Shown here in pieces: positions 47,341 to 57,875 of a stretch of DNA of 64,000 nucleotides. The stretch spans positions 4,034,341-4,098,340 of the forward strand of contig KV748182.1 in NCBI GenBank assembly GCA_001692895.1. The letters run 5' to 3'. The notes under the pieces are model-generated. The model was not told the origin of the DNA and searched no databases. It saw only the letters and a program-made list of their open reading frames with translations. Origin of the DNA: Cenococcum geophilum 1.58 (Eukaryota; Ascomycota; Dothideomycetes; Gloniales; Gloniaceae). The position numbers and the translations under genes were made by a program. How positions within the stretch are numbered: position 1 is the stretch's first letter; every line of letters begins with the position of its first letter.

Positions 47341-47357
47341 AAAAAAATTTCCTGATG

Positions 47358-48394
47358 TTATAACAGCTTTCTAATATCTATCTTAAAGAAGATTAGTATA
47401 GGGCTCTTAACTTTCCAAACTTAGGCCTGAGGAAGCTTCGGCTATTAAGGTAGTATTAATACTAATAACTAGAATAGGTTTCCTAATAAGCCTTAGGTCT
47501 TAAATTAGTGTTTAGGTTAAATTACCTAAAGGAGTAAGCCTATTTAGCTTGTAAGCAGTTTATATACCACTACTATACTAACTATAGGCTGGTGATTTTC
47601 TGGGAGGGTTTTAGTTAGGTCCCTAGTTAGATATATTAGTATATTTCTCTAGTATTTCTAGCTTAGGGGAAATTTTTAAAGTTGCCTCTAGCGCCTAATC
47701 TTTTAATTAGCCTAGGTAGAGCTAGAGGGGTTTTAGCTACTTTTTAGTAGCGTTATAGCCGTTATAGAGCGTGTTTATATTTCCCTTAATATTGCTAGTA
47801 ACTATAGGTATACGAGAGTCTTTAAGCTTTTAGTGCATCTAGATATTAGGGCTTATTTAGCTATTTTGCCTAAAGGTTTATATTATTATAATCTCTTACT
47901 ATTAGAGGGACCTTCCTACCTTAAGGCGATGGCTTTTTATTAGATATCTATAGAGTTTCTATTTAAGTTGTTGTAAGGTTTTAAGGGAGAAATAATAGAT
48001 ATAAATAAATAATCTAGTCCTTAAAGCCGACTACCCTTTTAAAAAGAAGTAGAAAGGATTTAAATATAAGAGGACTTTATAGATAGGGGGCTATAAGGTA
48101 TAATTATAGGAATAAGATAGATTATATAGGAGATAAATCCTTAAAGAAGTAAGGCCTTTATAATTATAAAGACTATATGCTACAGGTATATACCCTTAGT
48201 ATATAACTAGTAACTATCTAAGGGGCGTTTAAGGGTTGTCCTAAGGGCAACCTAAGGTGACTATAATAATATCCCTTACAGAATTAACTTATTGGAAAAG
48301 CTGGGTTAATATAAATATTTAATTAAATCTAGTTATAAATATAAGCGCCCTTAGCAAATAACCTTACTATATTAAGGGATAACTTTCTAAAGCT
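47358..48394. other. Degenerate repeat DNA, no gene recognised
   Basis: TpA-rich. The plus strand between about 47860 and 48200 has weak retroelement-like texture, but I cannot name a domain. It may be the other half of the element into which the island inserted. Confidence 0.35.
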
Positions 48395-48550
48395 ATATTT
48401 GCAGCGATTTGCTACAAATACATAGATAGAGTAGGCGCGTGCATAAGTAACCTTTATGTTCGTAGCAAATTGCTACAAATTGCAACTTGAGCGAGTTACG
48501 CAGACCCCAATTTTCGACCACAACAACGCGTCTAAAAATTTTTCCTGATG
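48395..48550. repeat. Mutated second copy of the island element's right end
   Basis: Shares the AGCAAATTGCTACAAATTGC-like subterminal palindromes, the TTACGCAGACCCC block and the terminal ATTTTTCCTGATG with 47190-47357, but is AT-shifted. No matching left end was found, so it is a remnant. Confidence 0.55.
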
Positions 48551-49370
48551 TTAATTTGATTCGATTTAGTGGCAGGCTAATATTAAGGCTCTGGTTAGGT
48601 TTGATGAATCAATTAAATCGTTTATAGTATTTGCTAGCTAGTTATTTAAATGGTTATCGTCTGGTTCTATAGTTGTCTTATTTTAGCGATGTTTATCTAG
48701 TTCTAATAACGGTCGTCTAGTTCTAGCCATAGTTGTCTAGTTCTGGCCATAGTCCTCTACTAGCTACCGTTTTAGTACCTCCTTAAGTAGAAAGGATATA
48801 AGAAAGAAAGGGTTAAAAATAAGGGGTATATAAAGGTATATATAGAGGCTATTAAGAATATAGCGGGGACCTAATAGCACTATTGGCTAGGAGTATATTA
48901 AAATAGTACTATTAGGACAATTTAAATAACTAAGAAAATTAAAGTCCTACTAGGAGCCTGCTAGAAAGCCTACTAAGAGCCTACTAAAAGGCCTCTAGGA
49001 TTCTAATACGCCAACAGCAATAAATGCAATAATAGTAATAATATTAATTTAATAGCTATAAGCTGGCTTATTGCCATAACATACATAGTATTACACTCTT
49101 TTAGCTGATGCAGTGCTAGCGTATTGGTCTAGAGTTTGGCTAATATAGCGGAAAGATAGCGTATAGCTTTAGGGTTTAGCTAATATAGTGGAAAGCTAGC
49201 CCTAGGCCCTGAGAATATTTTTAGCAAAACTAAATTTTCTACACTACTCTCCGTTTTCCTAACGTATTACCTTTAATAGACAATACCTAAGCGACTCTAA
49301 TCTATAACTCTACTAAATTTACCCCTATTTAAATAGAAATAGGCTACTTACCCTATATAAGCTTTGACTA
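48551..49370. repeat. Degenerate repeats related to the island and to E4
   Basis: 48555-48885 is a mutated relative of 46250-46530 (shared blocks include TTTGATT...GATT, GGTCGTCTGG-like units and AATATAGCGGGGACC). It also resembles E4 near 31340. From 48890 to 49370 I see only TpA-rich DNA, with a diverged direct repeat of GTTTAGCTAATATAGTGGAA type near 49135-49195. Confidence 0.45.
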
Positions 49371-50337
49371 GAAAAGACTAAAAGGACCCTAAACTATATA
49401 CAAAATCTATATTATAAGGAAGCCTAATAATACGCTAAGCGCTTAAAAGAAGCCTAGATAGTAGCCTGTATAAATCTAAAAGGCCTAAAAATTAATAGAA
49501 TAGTAGGTGAATAAGTATAGGCGCGAGCCCGACTTTACCGTAAGTAAATAGTAATAATAAATAGGAAATTAGAAATACTAGCCTAGAAACTTATAAGGAG
49601 AACGTAAAAGTATTATATTAGTTAGAAAGGATATAATCTAGACCCTACTTAGTACTATATATAGAACTTTATAGGTAGTCCCTATAAGCTTTAAAAGTTT
49701 TATAGCTATTACCCTAATAAACCTAGACCTCTAAAGTACCTAGATAAATAAATAGAGTATTAGTATAATAAAGATAGTAAGCTACCGGAAGAGTATAAAG
49801 ATAAGAACGCCCTATAGATATAATAAAGATATATAAAGCCTAAGGGTAGGCTTTTTTAAAGGGGGGGTAATATTACGGCATAGGCAGAAAGTAGTGGATT
49901 ACGGTAGAAAACAGCAGCTAGTTAGTTATAGTAGACGTTATAGTAGACGCAGGGCTTATGTAACTCTCACGTGGCTAGGGGACTGTATAAAAATCCTACT
50001 TCGAGCGGCGTTGCTGTTCTTCTCCTTCCTTTCTCTAGCTTTGGATCTTCGTTAATAGATAATCCAATTATACAGGCTTGCATGCATCTTTTTTACTATG
50101 TTCGTGCCTCAATTGACTAAGTCGCTAATAGTTAAAGTAGACGTTATAGTAGACGTAGAGCTTACGTGACTCTTACGTGACTAGGGGACCGTATAAAAAC
50201 CCTACTTCGAGCGGCGTTGCCATTCATCTCCTTTCCTTTCTCTAGCTTTAGATCCTCGCTGATAGACAATCCAATTATATAGGTTTGCATGAATCCTCCC
50301 TCCCGTGCTCGTGCTTCGATTACCCAAGTCGCTACCA
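49371..50337 (+). mobile_element. Truncated Ty3/chromovirus fossil, 3' end with LTR
   Basis: Plus-strand texture of a chromodomain at about 49605-49740 (for example KFYSYYPNKPRPLKYLDK at 49695-49748), then a purine tract (AAAGGGGGGG at 49858-49867) and an LTR that runs to 50337. The rest of pol, gag and the 5' LTR are missing. Broken by several stops. It belongs to the same family as the LTR at 27836-28107 and the fragment at 34978-35123. Confidence 0.7.
49871..50337 (+). repeat. LTR with an internal tandem duplication of about 206 bp
   Basis: The stretch from GTAGACGTTATAGTAGACG at 49931 recurs at 50137, and the ends CAATTGACTAAGTCGCTA and CGATTACCCAAGTCGCTA recur at the same 206-207 bp offset. 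Without the duplication it would be close to the 272-bp single LTR at 27836-28107. It ends in CA at 50337, the last base of the repeat-rich block. Confidence 0.7.
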
Positions 50338-50482
50338 CCGGCCTTTAAAGATATACTAGATCTTTATCCATATATAACTAGAAATTAGAACAGCCTATAA
50401 ATTAAATAAAAGTATTTTATAAATCTAAATTATAAAATTATCGAAGATTACTAGATCTACATTGAAAATAAGACCCAGTCCA

Positions 50483-52565
50483 TCAAACGCCCATATTAAC
50501 TCCGATCTGATTTCGAGAGCCTCGGCGACGTAGGTAGGGCGGCCGCTGAATAAGGGTAGCCAACTTTATCTGCTTCCATTTTTCTTTGCGGCGTAGAAGG
50601 AGGGACCAGTTCGCCCACAGATACCACACTACCAGTGTAAAAATAGTAAGCGGAACGGAGATGGCAAAAAAAAGCCAGGCATTGTGAGAGTAAACGACTG
50701 CGTAGGAATCTCCAACTTGCTTCTGAGTGACGAATTGAGTGGAGTAGAAATTCTGTTGCTCATTAAGTCACTTTTGTTCTAAGGGTTCTTAAATATCCCG
50801 TACTTACGGACACGACTGTCGCGGGAAGATAGATCAAAGTAATAATTGTCAAAGTCTTGACCACAGAAGAGTCACGATTACTCTTCTCGGCCAGTTGGCG
50901 CATTATCATATTCTCCTGATTAGCCTCTTCTCCAAGAAGCTTCAAAGTATGCCCATTAGCTCGGTCAAGAAGAGTTGAGACCTAAATTGATTAGATATAA
51001 AGCCAAGTCTTCAAGTTAACAGCGATACGTACCAGAGCCTTGGTGCCCTGTAATTTGGAGGATAGTGCCTCTACTTTCTGTTTCATGTAAATGATATCCT
51101 GCTGCTTTTCTCGAAATGTTAATTTAATCGCATCCCAATCGTCAATGGAGCTTCCCTCGAGATCTCGTCTGAATGTCTTGTTGAAGTGCTCATATATGTT
51201 AAGTAGCGCAGTGATTGTGTCCAGAGTGGAATCCAGACTGACAAGAATGTCGACGATTTGGTCCTCCACCTGTTTTAGTTCTTGCTCTTGATCATAATCT
51301 AGAAACTTGAAATCCTCATTATCTTCTACCATAGCAAGAAGCGCTCTATCTGACTGTTTGAAGAAAGACCATTAGTTTAGGGATCAACCTCTATGGGTTA
51401 CACAAAGAATATTCGTCTTACCTGCTGCTGTATATCCTTCGTGAGGTCAGCAATATACGGCCTCCAGCTTGTAAGTACGGTATCTACAAATATCAGGTGG
51501 ATTTCGAAAGGATTGGCGTCTTGAATATTTGGAATGCTGCGAGTGTATCTATCAAGTCGTACTTCAGCTCTGCTTGAAGCTCCAACGAGAATCCACGTCG
51601 AACAGTTCTTATATTTAGGAGGTTTATAACGATGATATACTGCCGTCTGCCGGAAAGACCATGGCTCCTTGCCGCTGCCGCGATTTGTGAACTCCATATA
51701 TTTTAGAATATATGCACATTCTCTAAGATTTAGCTTGATGACTAGCAGTAAAGTGAGGAAATCGACATACCGAAACCATGACATTTCTTATCTTGCCGAG
51801 AATATAGTGGACTAAACTGGAGTCGAGGTGGACCAATTTCCTGCTCACTATATCTAACACCAAATCCAACCATAAATTCCTTGAACCTAGGGAATACGTG
51901 GCAGCAAGTAAGAAGCGTGTCAAAGAGCGATTTGGTAACTTGAATGCGGCTGTAAGATGTCCGCTGACGGAGGAAACTATTGACTGTTTATTAGATATGA
52001 TCACAATGATGGTTAAACAACCTACAAAACTCGAAAAATGTGCTTGGTTCTCTAGAAATGATAATTTTAGCCAGTCGTAATGCGGTGCAGGAGTCCAAGC
52101 TCATCTTACAGCCACTAGATCTCTCAATGTATGTCGATTGGTAATATTATGAGAGATCAGTCTCGCTCTGCTGACATATCCGGGAGGGCTTGACCGAATT
52201 GGAGAATGTTGGTCAATTGCTGGGGCTGGCCCCGTGGTCGAATCGGTGTCATAGAAAACATTATCCGGTGTTGATTCCAGACTTAATGCCAATGGCTCTG
52301 TACCGTATGCCTTTTGCTCCACATACGTATATTTTTTCTCTCCTTCTATGGACGTGCCAGATTCTTGTAAAAGTTGAGGATTCTTTACCGCATCACGAAG
52401 GGTATCTGAATACGCTTCGTCGTGATGCTCGAATATACGGGCCTCCATGCGGGATCCTTTCTCATCATCTTCAAAGAGTTTTTCAGAAACACGCAGAAAA
52501 TATTCTTCTGTTGCAGGGCTCTGGTCGTAGAAGAGAGTTCTTTGAAAGTATGTAGATGTCTGCAT
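50483..52565 (-). CDS. CorA-like transporter-domain membrane protein (six exons)
   Basis: Spliced on the minus strand: 52565-52110, 51963-51771, 51720-51422, 51353-51033, 50981-50808, 50752-50483. Introns of 146, 50, 68, 51 and 55 nt all have GT...AG ends and keep frame, giving 570 residues. The middle part (RRDLEG, coiled-coil-like stretch, residues 317-423) and two C-terminal membrane helices (about 465-481 and 505-526) fit the fungal CorA-like Mg2+ transporter-domain family. The helix-1 end reads YLPATVVSNFYSTQF, so the GMN signature of true CorA channels is absent, which is usual in this fungal group; ion transport is therefore unproven. The motif NPFEIHLIFVDTVLTSWRPYI precedes the CorA part. 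The start at 52565 is the first Met after an in-frame stop; an extra upstream exon is possible. It starts only 146 bp from the transposon block yet is intact. Confidence 0.85.
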
Positions 52566-54566
52566 TGTTCAACGAGGCCGAAGCAGAGAATCCACCGCCT
52601 TGCGTGATATTCTCTTGTCGGGTCGTTCAATTCCTATATGCTGGGCGCTCATAGATTTCGGTGAGCGAAAAAAAAGCCTAGCCTGGACTTTCCACAGCCT
52701 TTGCTGCCTTACATCGTGTTGGAGGAGAGAAGATTTTCGTAGGCAGAGCGGTCTGAGGCTATGCCCGGACTAGTCACGTGCAAATTAGCCCTATTTCAGC
52801 CTTGCGACAAATTCTCTCCTTGGCCGCTATCTCTAATTATGCTAAGCTTGGGAAAAATTTTACTGATCTAGATAAAGAAGTTAATTATTAATTAATGACA
52901 ACAGTAGGAGACGTAGATAACAAATTTGGATAATAACACTTTCATTTTGGCTAGTTGCAGATAGAAAGGCAATACACGTAAAAGGCTTTTCTCGCATAAG
53001 CCAAGAACAAACCAGCATGATCGTGCCACCACGTCAGACGCTTGTTACACTAACTAAATCTATTTGGGCAGGTTCTTAGGCATATCTGTTTACCGGCACG
53101 ACGGTTTCTGCCGCCTGGGTCTCACGGCGTCTTGCGAACGGCAGGGCATAGTTTCGACGAAGCGCGAAACGCGAATCTATATAGCATTTCAGCATTCCGA
53201 AGACTCCTGGTGTACAACGTGACACGTAGACCCACTTTAAGAAGACCTTGTGTTTACGTTGGATTCGTAGTTATCTATTTCCACCCAGCTTCTTTATAAG
53301 CATCAGCGGGCGGACTTTCCCGCTGCAGCTCTTCTCCGCAACCACAGGACCCAATTCGAAGTTGAATCTGAATCAACGGCTGTCTCAATGCACTCTCAAA
53401 TCCTCCACGATCGATATATCGATGATCAAAAGCTCCATACTCTTCTTACGAAGGCATTTGGGATCGATCGGTATAGAGTCAGGGTAAATCAACTTTTAGC
53501 ATTATGCTGCGACTTTTCTCTGACAAAGTTGTAGTATAGGCGTAACAGATGGTACATAGAAACTCCAGAACCGCTTTCGGAAGTCCGTTGTGTCCACCCC
53601 AGTTAAAAAATGAGCGTTTTTGTACCTCATATCGAAGTGCTTGCATTCATCTCTAGAAGACTGCTAACGAAACGTAGTCGTTTCTCGAACAGTGCGAAAT
53701 TGGGCTACGATGCGAGGAGCAGGATCGAGGATAGGAAAATGGACACAAAGGCGTTTCAAAATCGTTGTGTGTGGAAAAAGATGCCACAATCATGAATTTG
53801 CATAACAATTCGGTTGTCTTTCAGACTTTCTTGCACCATTCGGCTTTTTTGATCCTTAGGGCATTTCTAGGGCACGGTCACAATGTCAGAAGCACAACCC
53901 GCGAGAGGCTCAACATATTTCATACTGTTATATCGGTTGCCATTATCCTAAGGGGCTGAAAACAGGATCTTCAGTTGCAACCTCAGGGGTCATAGAGAGG
54001 CGTTAGTATTCTAGTATTCCCACCTTTTATGACTGCTCTGGTTAGTCTTCCTAAGAAAGTCAAGTGTTTGGTTTCCATTCACTCAAATCCCTCAGTAGCT
54101 TCGTTTTTCTAATGAGGCGGTGTACGCTTTTCACGAATGAATCGACACGGGGCCATGTCGGTGAGTTTCATGTTGAAAATTCGGATAAGGAAGCCTGTCC
54201 GTGCTCAGGTCTCTTGCCACTGTGACATTCGGAATCCTCAACAGCAGTATCAAACGAGTCATAACATCTTCTCATTCCATAAATCGATTTCGCGGTCCCA
54301 ACCTTACGGCCAAAGCCCACGGTGTCAGTACCTTCACCTCCTGACGCTAAAGTGCCAGTACAGAGAAGAACCTGCTCCGGCTTTGAAGGACCATAAACAC
54401 AAGCGGCACTAGGTTTGTCTTTTCATATTGGACTGTTTTTGCGTAGAGATATGTAGCCGAAACTTTATCAATTGAAAATGGTTCTATTTCCTAAGAACCG
54501 GTTTGACTGCTCAAACCCCTTCTATAGTCTCGACCACGCATACCACTTACAGAAGAATCCCATCGT
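52566..54566. other. 2-kb intergenic region, no gene recognised
   Basis: Normal base composition. Short open frames of 60-91 codons exist on the plus strand (for example 53248-53487 and 54137-54412), but none shows a domain, good codon texture or convincing splice partners. A TATA-like CTATATAG lies at 53178-53185. I see no RNA gene or paired repeats. Confidence 0.5.
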
Positions 54567-55349
54567 TCATTTACTTTTATACTCTAACTCATGCTCTTCG
54601 GGCGGCGGTCCCCTCCTCAGCATCCACGCCATCTCCTCTGCCTGCTCCGGCGTCACCAGCTCCTTCAGCCGCTCCGGGAGCAAGAAATCATGGTCTGAGT
54701 ACTCAAACCCAGGAACCACAGTCTTCAACACGGTCAGCTCCCTCTCTTCCTAAGTTACAAATCATTAACCCAAAAAAAAAGGCAAGTTACTAACCTCACT
54801 AATCAACAGGCCCCCCTCACTCACCCCCCGCCCTTCCTCATCCTCCAACAGAAAGCTCGCCTTGTACTTCCCCCCTTCCACAACCCACTGCAGCCGCTCC
54901 CCGCGCTCGACATCCTTCCCCACCACAAACGTCTCCACCCGCGCCCTCCCCGCTCCCCCCTCAACTTCATCCGCATGGATAATCACATACCGCCCGCGGC
55001 CCCAATGCAGCGTGTGCACCGTGCGGCCGCGATTGCGATGCCAGGCGCCAAGCGGACGGCCAGGCGTCAGCAGGTAGAAGATAGACGTGCTGGCATTGCG
55101 TGTGGCGTCGGTGGGGTCGCGCGGTGTCGCGGTGCGCAGCTGCGACTGCGATGGCGCGGACGCCAGGAACGGGTTCGGAACGCGCAGCGGGTCGCGATCC
55201 GTTTCGGCGAAGTAGCCCCCCTCGATGTGTTCTTGCAGCTGCAGGGTCCGGATTACGGAGGCGGTGCGCGCGGTTTCGGGGATGGGTGCTGCGGGGCGTG
55301 GGAAGGGGGGATGGAGGGGGCTGGGGAGGGTGGAGTCGATTGTAGACAT
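54567..55349 (-). CDS. DUF985 / cupin-5 family protein (two exons)
   Basis: Exons 55349-54795 and 54749-54567 on the minus strand; the 45-nt intron (54750-54794) has GTTAGT and TTAG ends and keeps frame. The product is 245 residues. Family features: HIEGGYFAET at 41-50 (the PHPEGG(W/Y)(Y/F)-ET signature), SIFYLLTPG at 89-97, AWHRNRGRTVHTLHWGRGR at 102-120 (cupin metal-site-like His residues), and a late VVPGFEYSDHDFL that fits the usual VxPGFDFxDFEL end. The first 30 residues are Pro/Ala-rich and probably disordered. The family forms a double-stranded beta-helix; its substrate is unknown. Codon use is GC-rich relative to neighbours. Confidence 0.88.
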
Positions 55350-56282
55350 TTTTGGGGCTTGGGGTGGTGTTCTGGGAGAAGGATGGAGGGATAGGAGTGT
55401 TTGAGAGACCTCGAAGAAATTTTTAGGGAGAGGGGAGGGAATGGGCTTTTATTTGGAGGCGGAGAGAAGGCTGCCGATCTACCGTGTGCAACGTAAGCAT
55501 GAGCTTAGGCTCGAGTTAGTAATGGATCTCGGGGATTCTGAGGTTTAGTGGTGTCTGCTGATGCCATCACTGCATGGCATGTTTACTATCTTGATCTAAC
55601 TTGTAGCTTAGCGAAAAGATGGAGTTTATGTAAAGTCAAAGCTTCCTCTGGCTGGAAGAAATAATGTTTCACGAGAAACCCGTCGAGACGCGCGACGATC
55701 CGGAAATAGTCATTCGTGCGACAAAAGTCGTCTTAAGCTATGATTAGTTATGTCGGATCGAGCGGACGAGGATTCGCACGAAAGTTCTGATAGAGATATT
55801 TTTCGTAAAGATCCAGCCAATAGAATTAATAGGATCAAGGCTCCGTGATTGATTCTACGTAATATGTAATTGCTATATACACTTAATCTTTAGAGTTAAG
55901 TTGCTTAATATAAATATTAAGTTAGTGGGATAAAGTCTCTATTATTAGAAGTATAATTGGAAGGCATGGTGAATTAATGTATATTAACTGAATCTATGTA
56001 GATAATACGCGTACTTTTGATTCTAGTATTTAGTGTTCTGCGCACGATCCAACTTTCGTAGGACATCACAGGGATATGGCCTGACATTGACAGTGCAGCT
56101 CTCTGCTCCAATATAATGGATGCTCGGCAACATCACTGCACATCATAGGTTCAGACCTTGAGGTCATATAGCAAAGCCGTTATATCGAGCAATTAGCATA
56201 GATAATCAATGTCGTAGAATGAGCATTCCCCCTAATGTACGTAAACTAACGACAGGGCTACAGCTCTGTGCATGACCAGTTT
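55350..56282. other. Intergenic region, no gene recognised
   Basis: The first 120 bp are G-rich, likely the promoter and 5' leader of the cupin gene. About 55850-56010 is AT-rich. No open frame, RNA gene or repeat that I can support. Confidence 0.5.
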
Positions 56283-56680
56283 CACACCCCCCCTTTGACG
56301 AAAGTTAATTTCGCTCGCATATGATTTTGCTAGTCGCCACTAACCATACATAGCAACCGTAGCGAACGCTTGTGGCTGCACGCAAGGACTATTTTAGTTG
56401 CCCTGGGAATTATTCTGGTTGGCCGGGGGAATTGAATTAAAGCAATTGAACTTCCTTTTCTCGTCCTTCTGTGCCCATGCCGTCGCTAAAACAATACTAC
56501 TTCTGCAGGGATCCGGTCGATGATATTTGGTAATATCGTACCGGTAGACACCTCACGATATTTAATAAATATCACGACACTAGAGCGAACAGCTTGAAGT
56601 TCTTAGCCAAGCATAGGCGTTCGCTACAATTGCTATAAACAGTTAGTGGCAATCAGGCTTTTGCCAAAGTGGGGGGTGAA
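56283..56680. mobile_element. MITE-like inverted-repeat element (copy 1)
   Basis: Long imperfect terminal inverted repeats. The left arm runs from CACCCCCCC at about 56285 to GTAGCGAACGC at 56358-56368. The right arm runs from GGCGTTCGCTAC at 56617-56628 to the GGGGGGTGAA at 56671-56680. Shared inner blocks are GCCACTAAC and ATAGCAA. No coding capacity. Its inner half is repeated in the next element. No target duplication could be fixed. Confidence 0.6.
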
Positions 56681-56691
56681 GCCATGTGCTT

Positions 56692-57024
56692 GGTTGCCAC
56701 CAACTGTACATAGTAATTGTAGCGAACGGCTGTGGCTGCATGCAAGGACCTTTTTGGTTGCCCTAGAGAGTCGCCTTGGCTGGCTAAGAGAATTAAATTA
56801 AAGACGTCTCTGCAGAGAAGTCGATGAAATTTGGCGATATCGTACGGGTGGAAACCCTACGACAGTTGACAACGATCACGGTACTGGCCGATCGCGAATA
56901 GAGGCGTTCGCTACGTCTGCAGCTAAAATTAGTATGTAGAGCTAGCAGGATGGGGTTTAGTACGTAGCCAGGGCTTAAGCCACGGCCCACCTCGAATTCG
57001 GAGCTCTGAGCTCGATTTTGAAGT
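56692..57024. mobile_element. Second related MITE-like copy and left arm of a large inverted repeat
   Basis: Repeats the interior of copy 1: GTAGCGAACGGCTGTGGCTGC at 56722-56742 matches 56358-56378, followed by the shared GCAAGGAC, GGTTGCCCT and GAATTAAATTAAAG blocks. Its right part (about 56908-57024: TTCGCTACGTCTGCAGC through CTCGATTTTGAA) is an inverted copy of 57670-57785. Confidence 0.6.
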
Positions 57025-57026
57025 TA

Positions 57027-57334
57027 CAGGCAAAACTCCTTAGTACGATATGGGTTTTGGCGCCAAATGTATCGTAATACCAATGGCAATGTTATATCAA
57101 AAGTCACGTGTAGGGTGATTAAGGTAAAACCTTAATAAAAACTGGATCTTAAAGCCTAAAGGGTATAGATTTCCCTCCCTAGGGCCAGATATACCCCTTC
57201 CCATACAACTAGGTATACCGATATTGGTGGTAGGGCTTAAAGATATCGTCAAAAGCCATATTATCGTTAGTTACACTAAAAAAGGCTTGATTAGGGCGTA
57301 TAGATCGTAATACCAAATGAAGGAGTTTTGCCTG
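57027..57334. mobile_element. 308-bp MITE with TA target duplication
   Basis: Terminal inverted repeats CAGGCAAAACTCCTT and AAGGAGTTTTGCCTG are perfect over 15 bp and flanked by TA at 57025-57026 and 57335-57336. This is the signature of Tc1/mariner-type mobilisation. A second inner pair (CGTAATACCAA) is also present. It has no transposase. It sits inside the left arm of the large inverted repeat, because the arm sequence resumes at 57337 (TTCTGAACTCCTCTCCC matches the complement of 57655-57670). Confidence 0.8.
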
Positions 57335-57639
57335 TATTCTGAACTCCTCTCCCTCACCAAAAGTCGTGATTCTGCTGCCTCTGCAGGTCGCCCATCTAGT
57401 CGCCCATCTACTTAGCGAACAATCATTTCGTTTCTTAGTATGCATCTCGGCTTATTCGTGATCGAGCCTCGTTTTTCCGTGTAGTCTTATATTCTTCCGA
57501 ATAGAGCAACCAGCTTGACGAGCGCATACACGCTTACTGGCACTGGCTGCAAGAAGGATTTCAATGAAGGCGTGCTGCCAGTCACCCATTTGGAGTCATA
57601 TTGAGGAAGGCAATGGGGTAAAACACCAAGATCTGGAGA

Positions 57640-57790
57640 TGATGTTACAATTTGGTGGGGAGAGGAATTCAGAATAGATTCAAAATCGAGCTCCGAATTC
57701 GAGATGGGCCGTGGCTCAAGCCCTGGCACGTACTACCCCTTCCTGCTAGCTCTACATACTATTTTGGCTGCAGACGTAGCGAAATTAGGT
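57640..57790. repeat. Right arm of the large inverted repeat (foldback)
   Basis: The reverse complement matches 56905-57024 joined to 57337-57362, so the arms are about 145 bp and the loop (57363-57639) about 280 bp. The loop holds no gene that I recognise. A short CA repeat follows at 57801-57814. Confidence 0.7.
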
Positions 57791-57875
57791 GTGTACCGCA
57801 CACACACACACAGGGGGGACGCCGGAGCCCGTACAAGCTATATATCGTCTGAACACGAGAAGACCAATGGCAGTA

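Larger units (their letters stand above)
45531..47357. mobile_element. CpG-rich inverted-repeat element carrying satellites
   Basis: Ends are inverted repeats: CATCAGGAAATTTTTTTT at 45531-45548, and its complement AAAAATTTCCTGATG ending at 47357. Similarity continues inward for some 25 bp (GGGC(T/A)CGTTGT). Inside are a 40-bp tandem repeat, an A/T microsatellite, a CTGC/CTGT microsatellite, a stretch shared with E4, and a 12-bp minisatellite. No transposase frame is visible, so it would be non-autonomous. CpG and CA/TG are abundant, in sharp contrast to the DNA on both sides. I could not find a target duplication; only TT flanks both ends. Confidence 0.5.

Noticed and set aside
1-50337. Short open frames (60-126 codons) scattered through the repeat block as possible host genes
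   Set aside because: All lie within decayed transposable elements or their shadows; none has host-gene domains.
52385-52630. A separate 81-codon frame overlapping the start of the CorA-like gene
   Set aside because: It is in another frame of exon 1 and shows no family features, while the spliced model reads through all six exons without a break.
54862-55394. Long plus-strand frames opposite the cupin gene
   Set aside because: They are shadows of a GC-rich coding exon on the minus strand.
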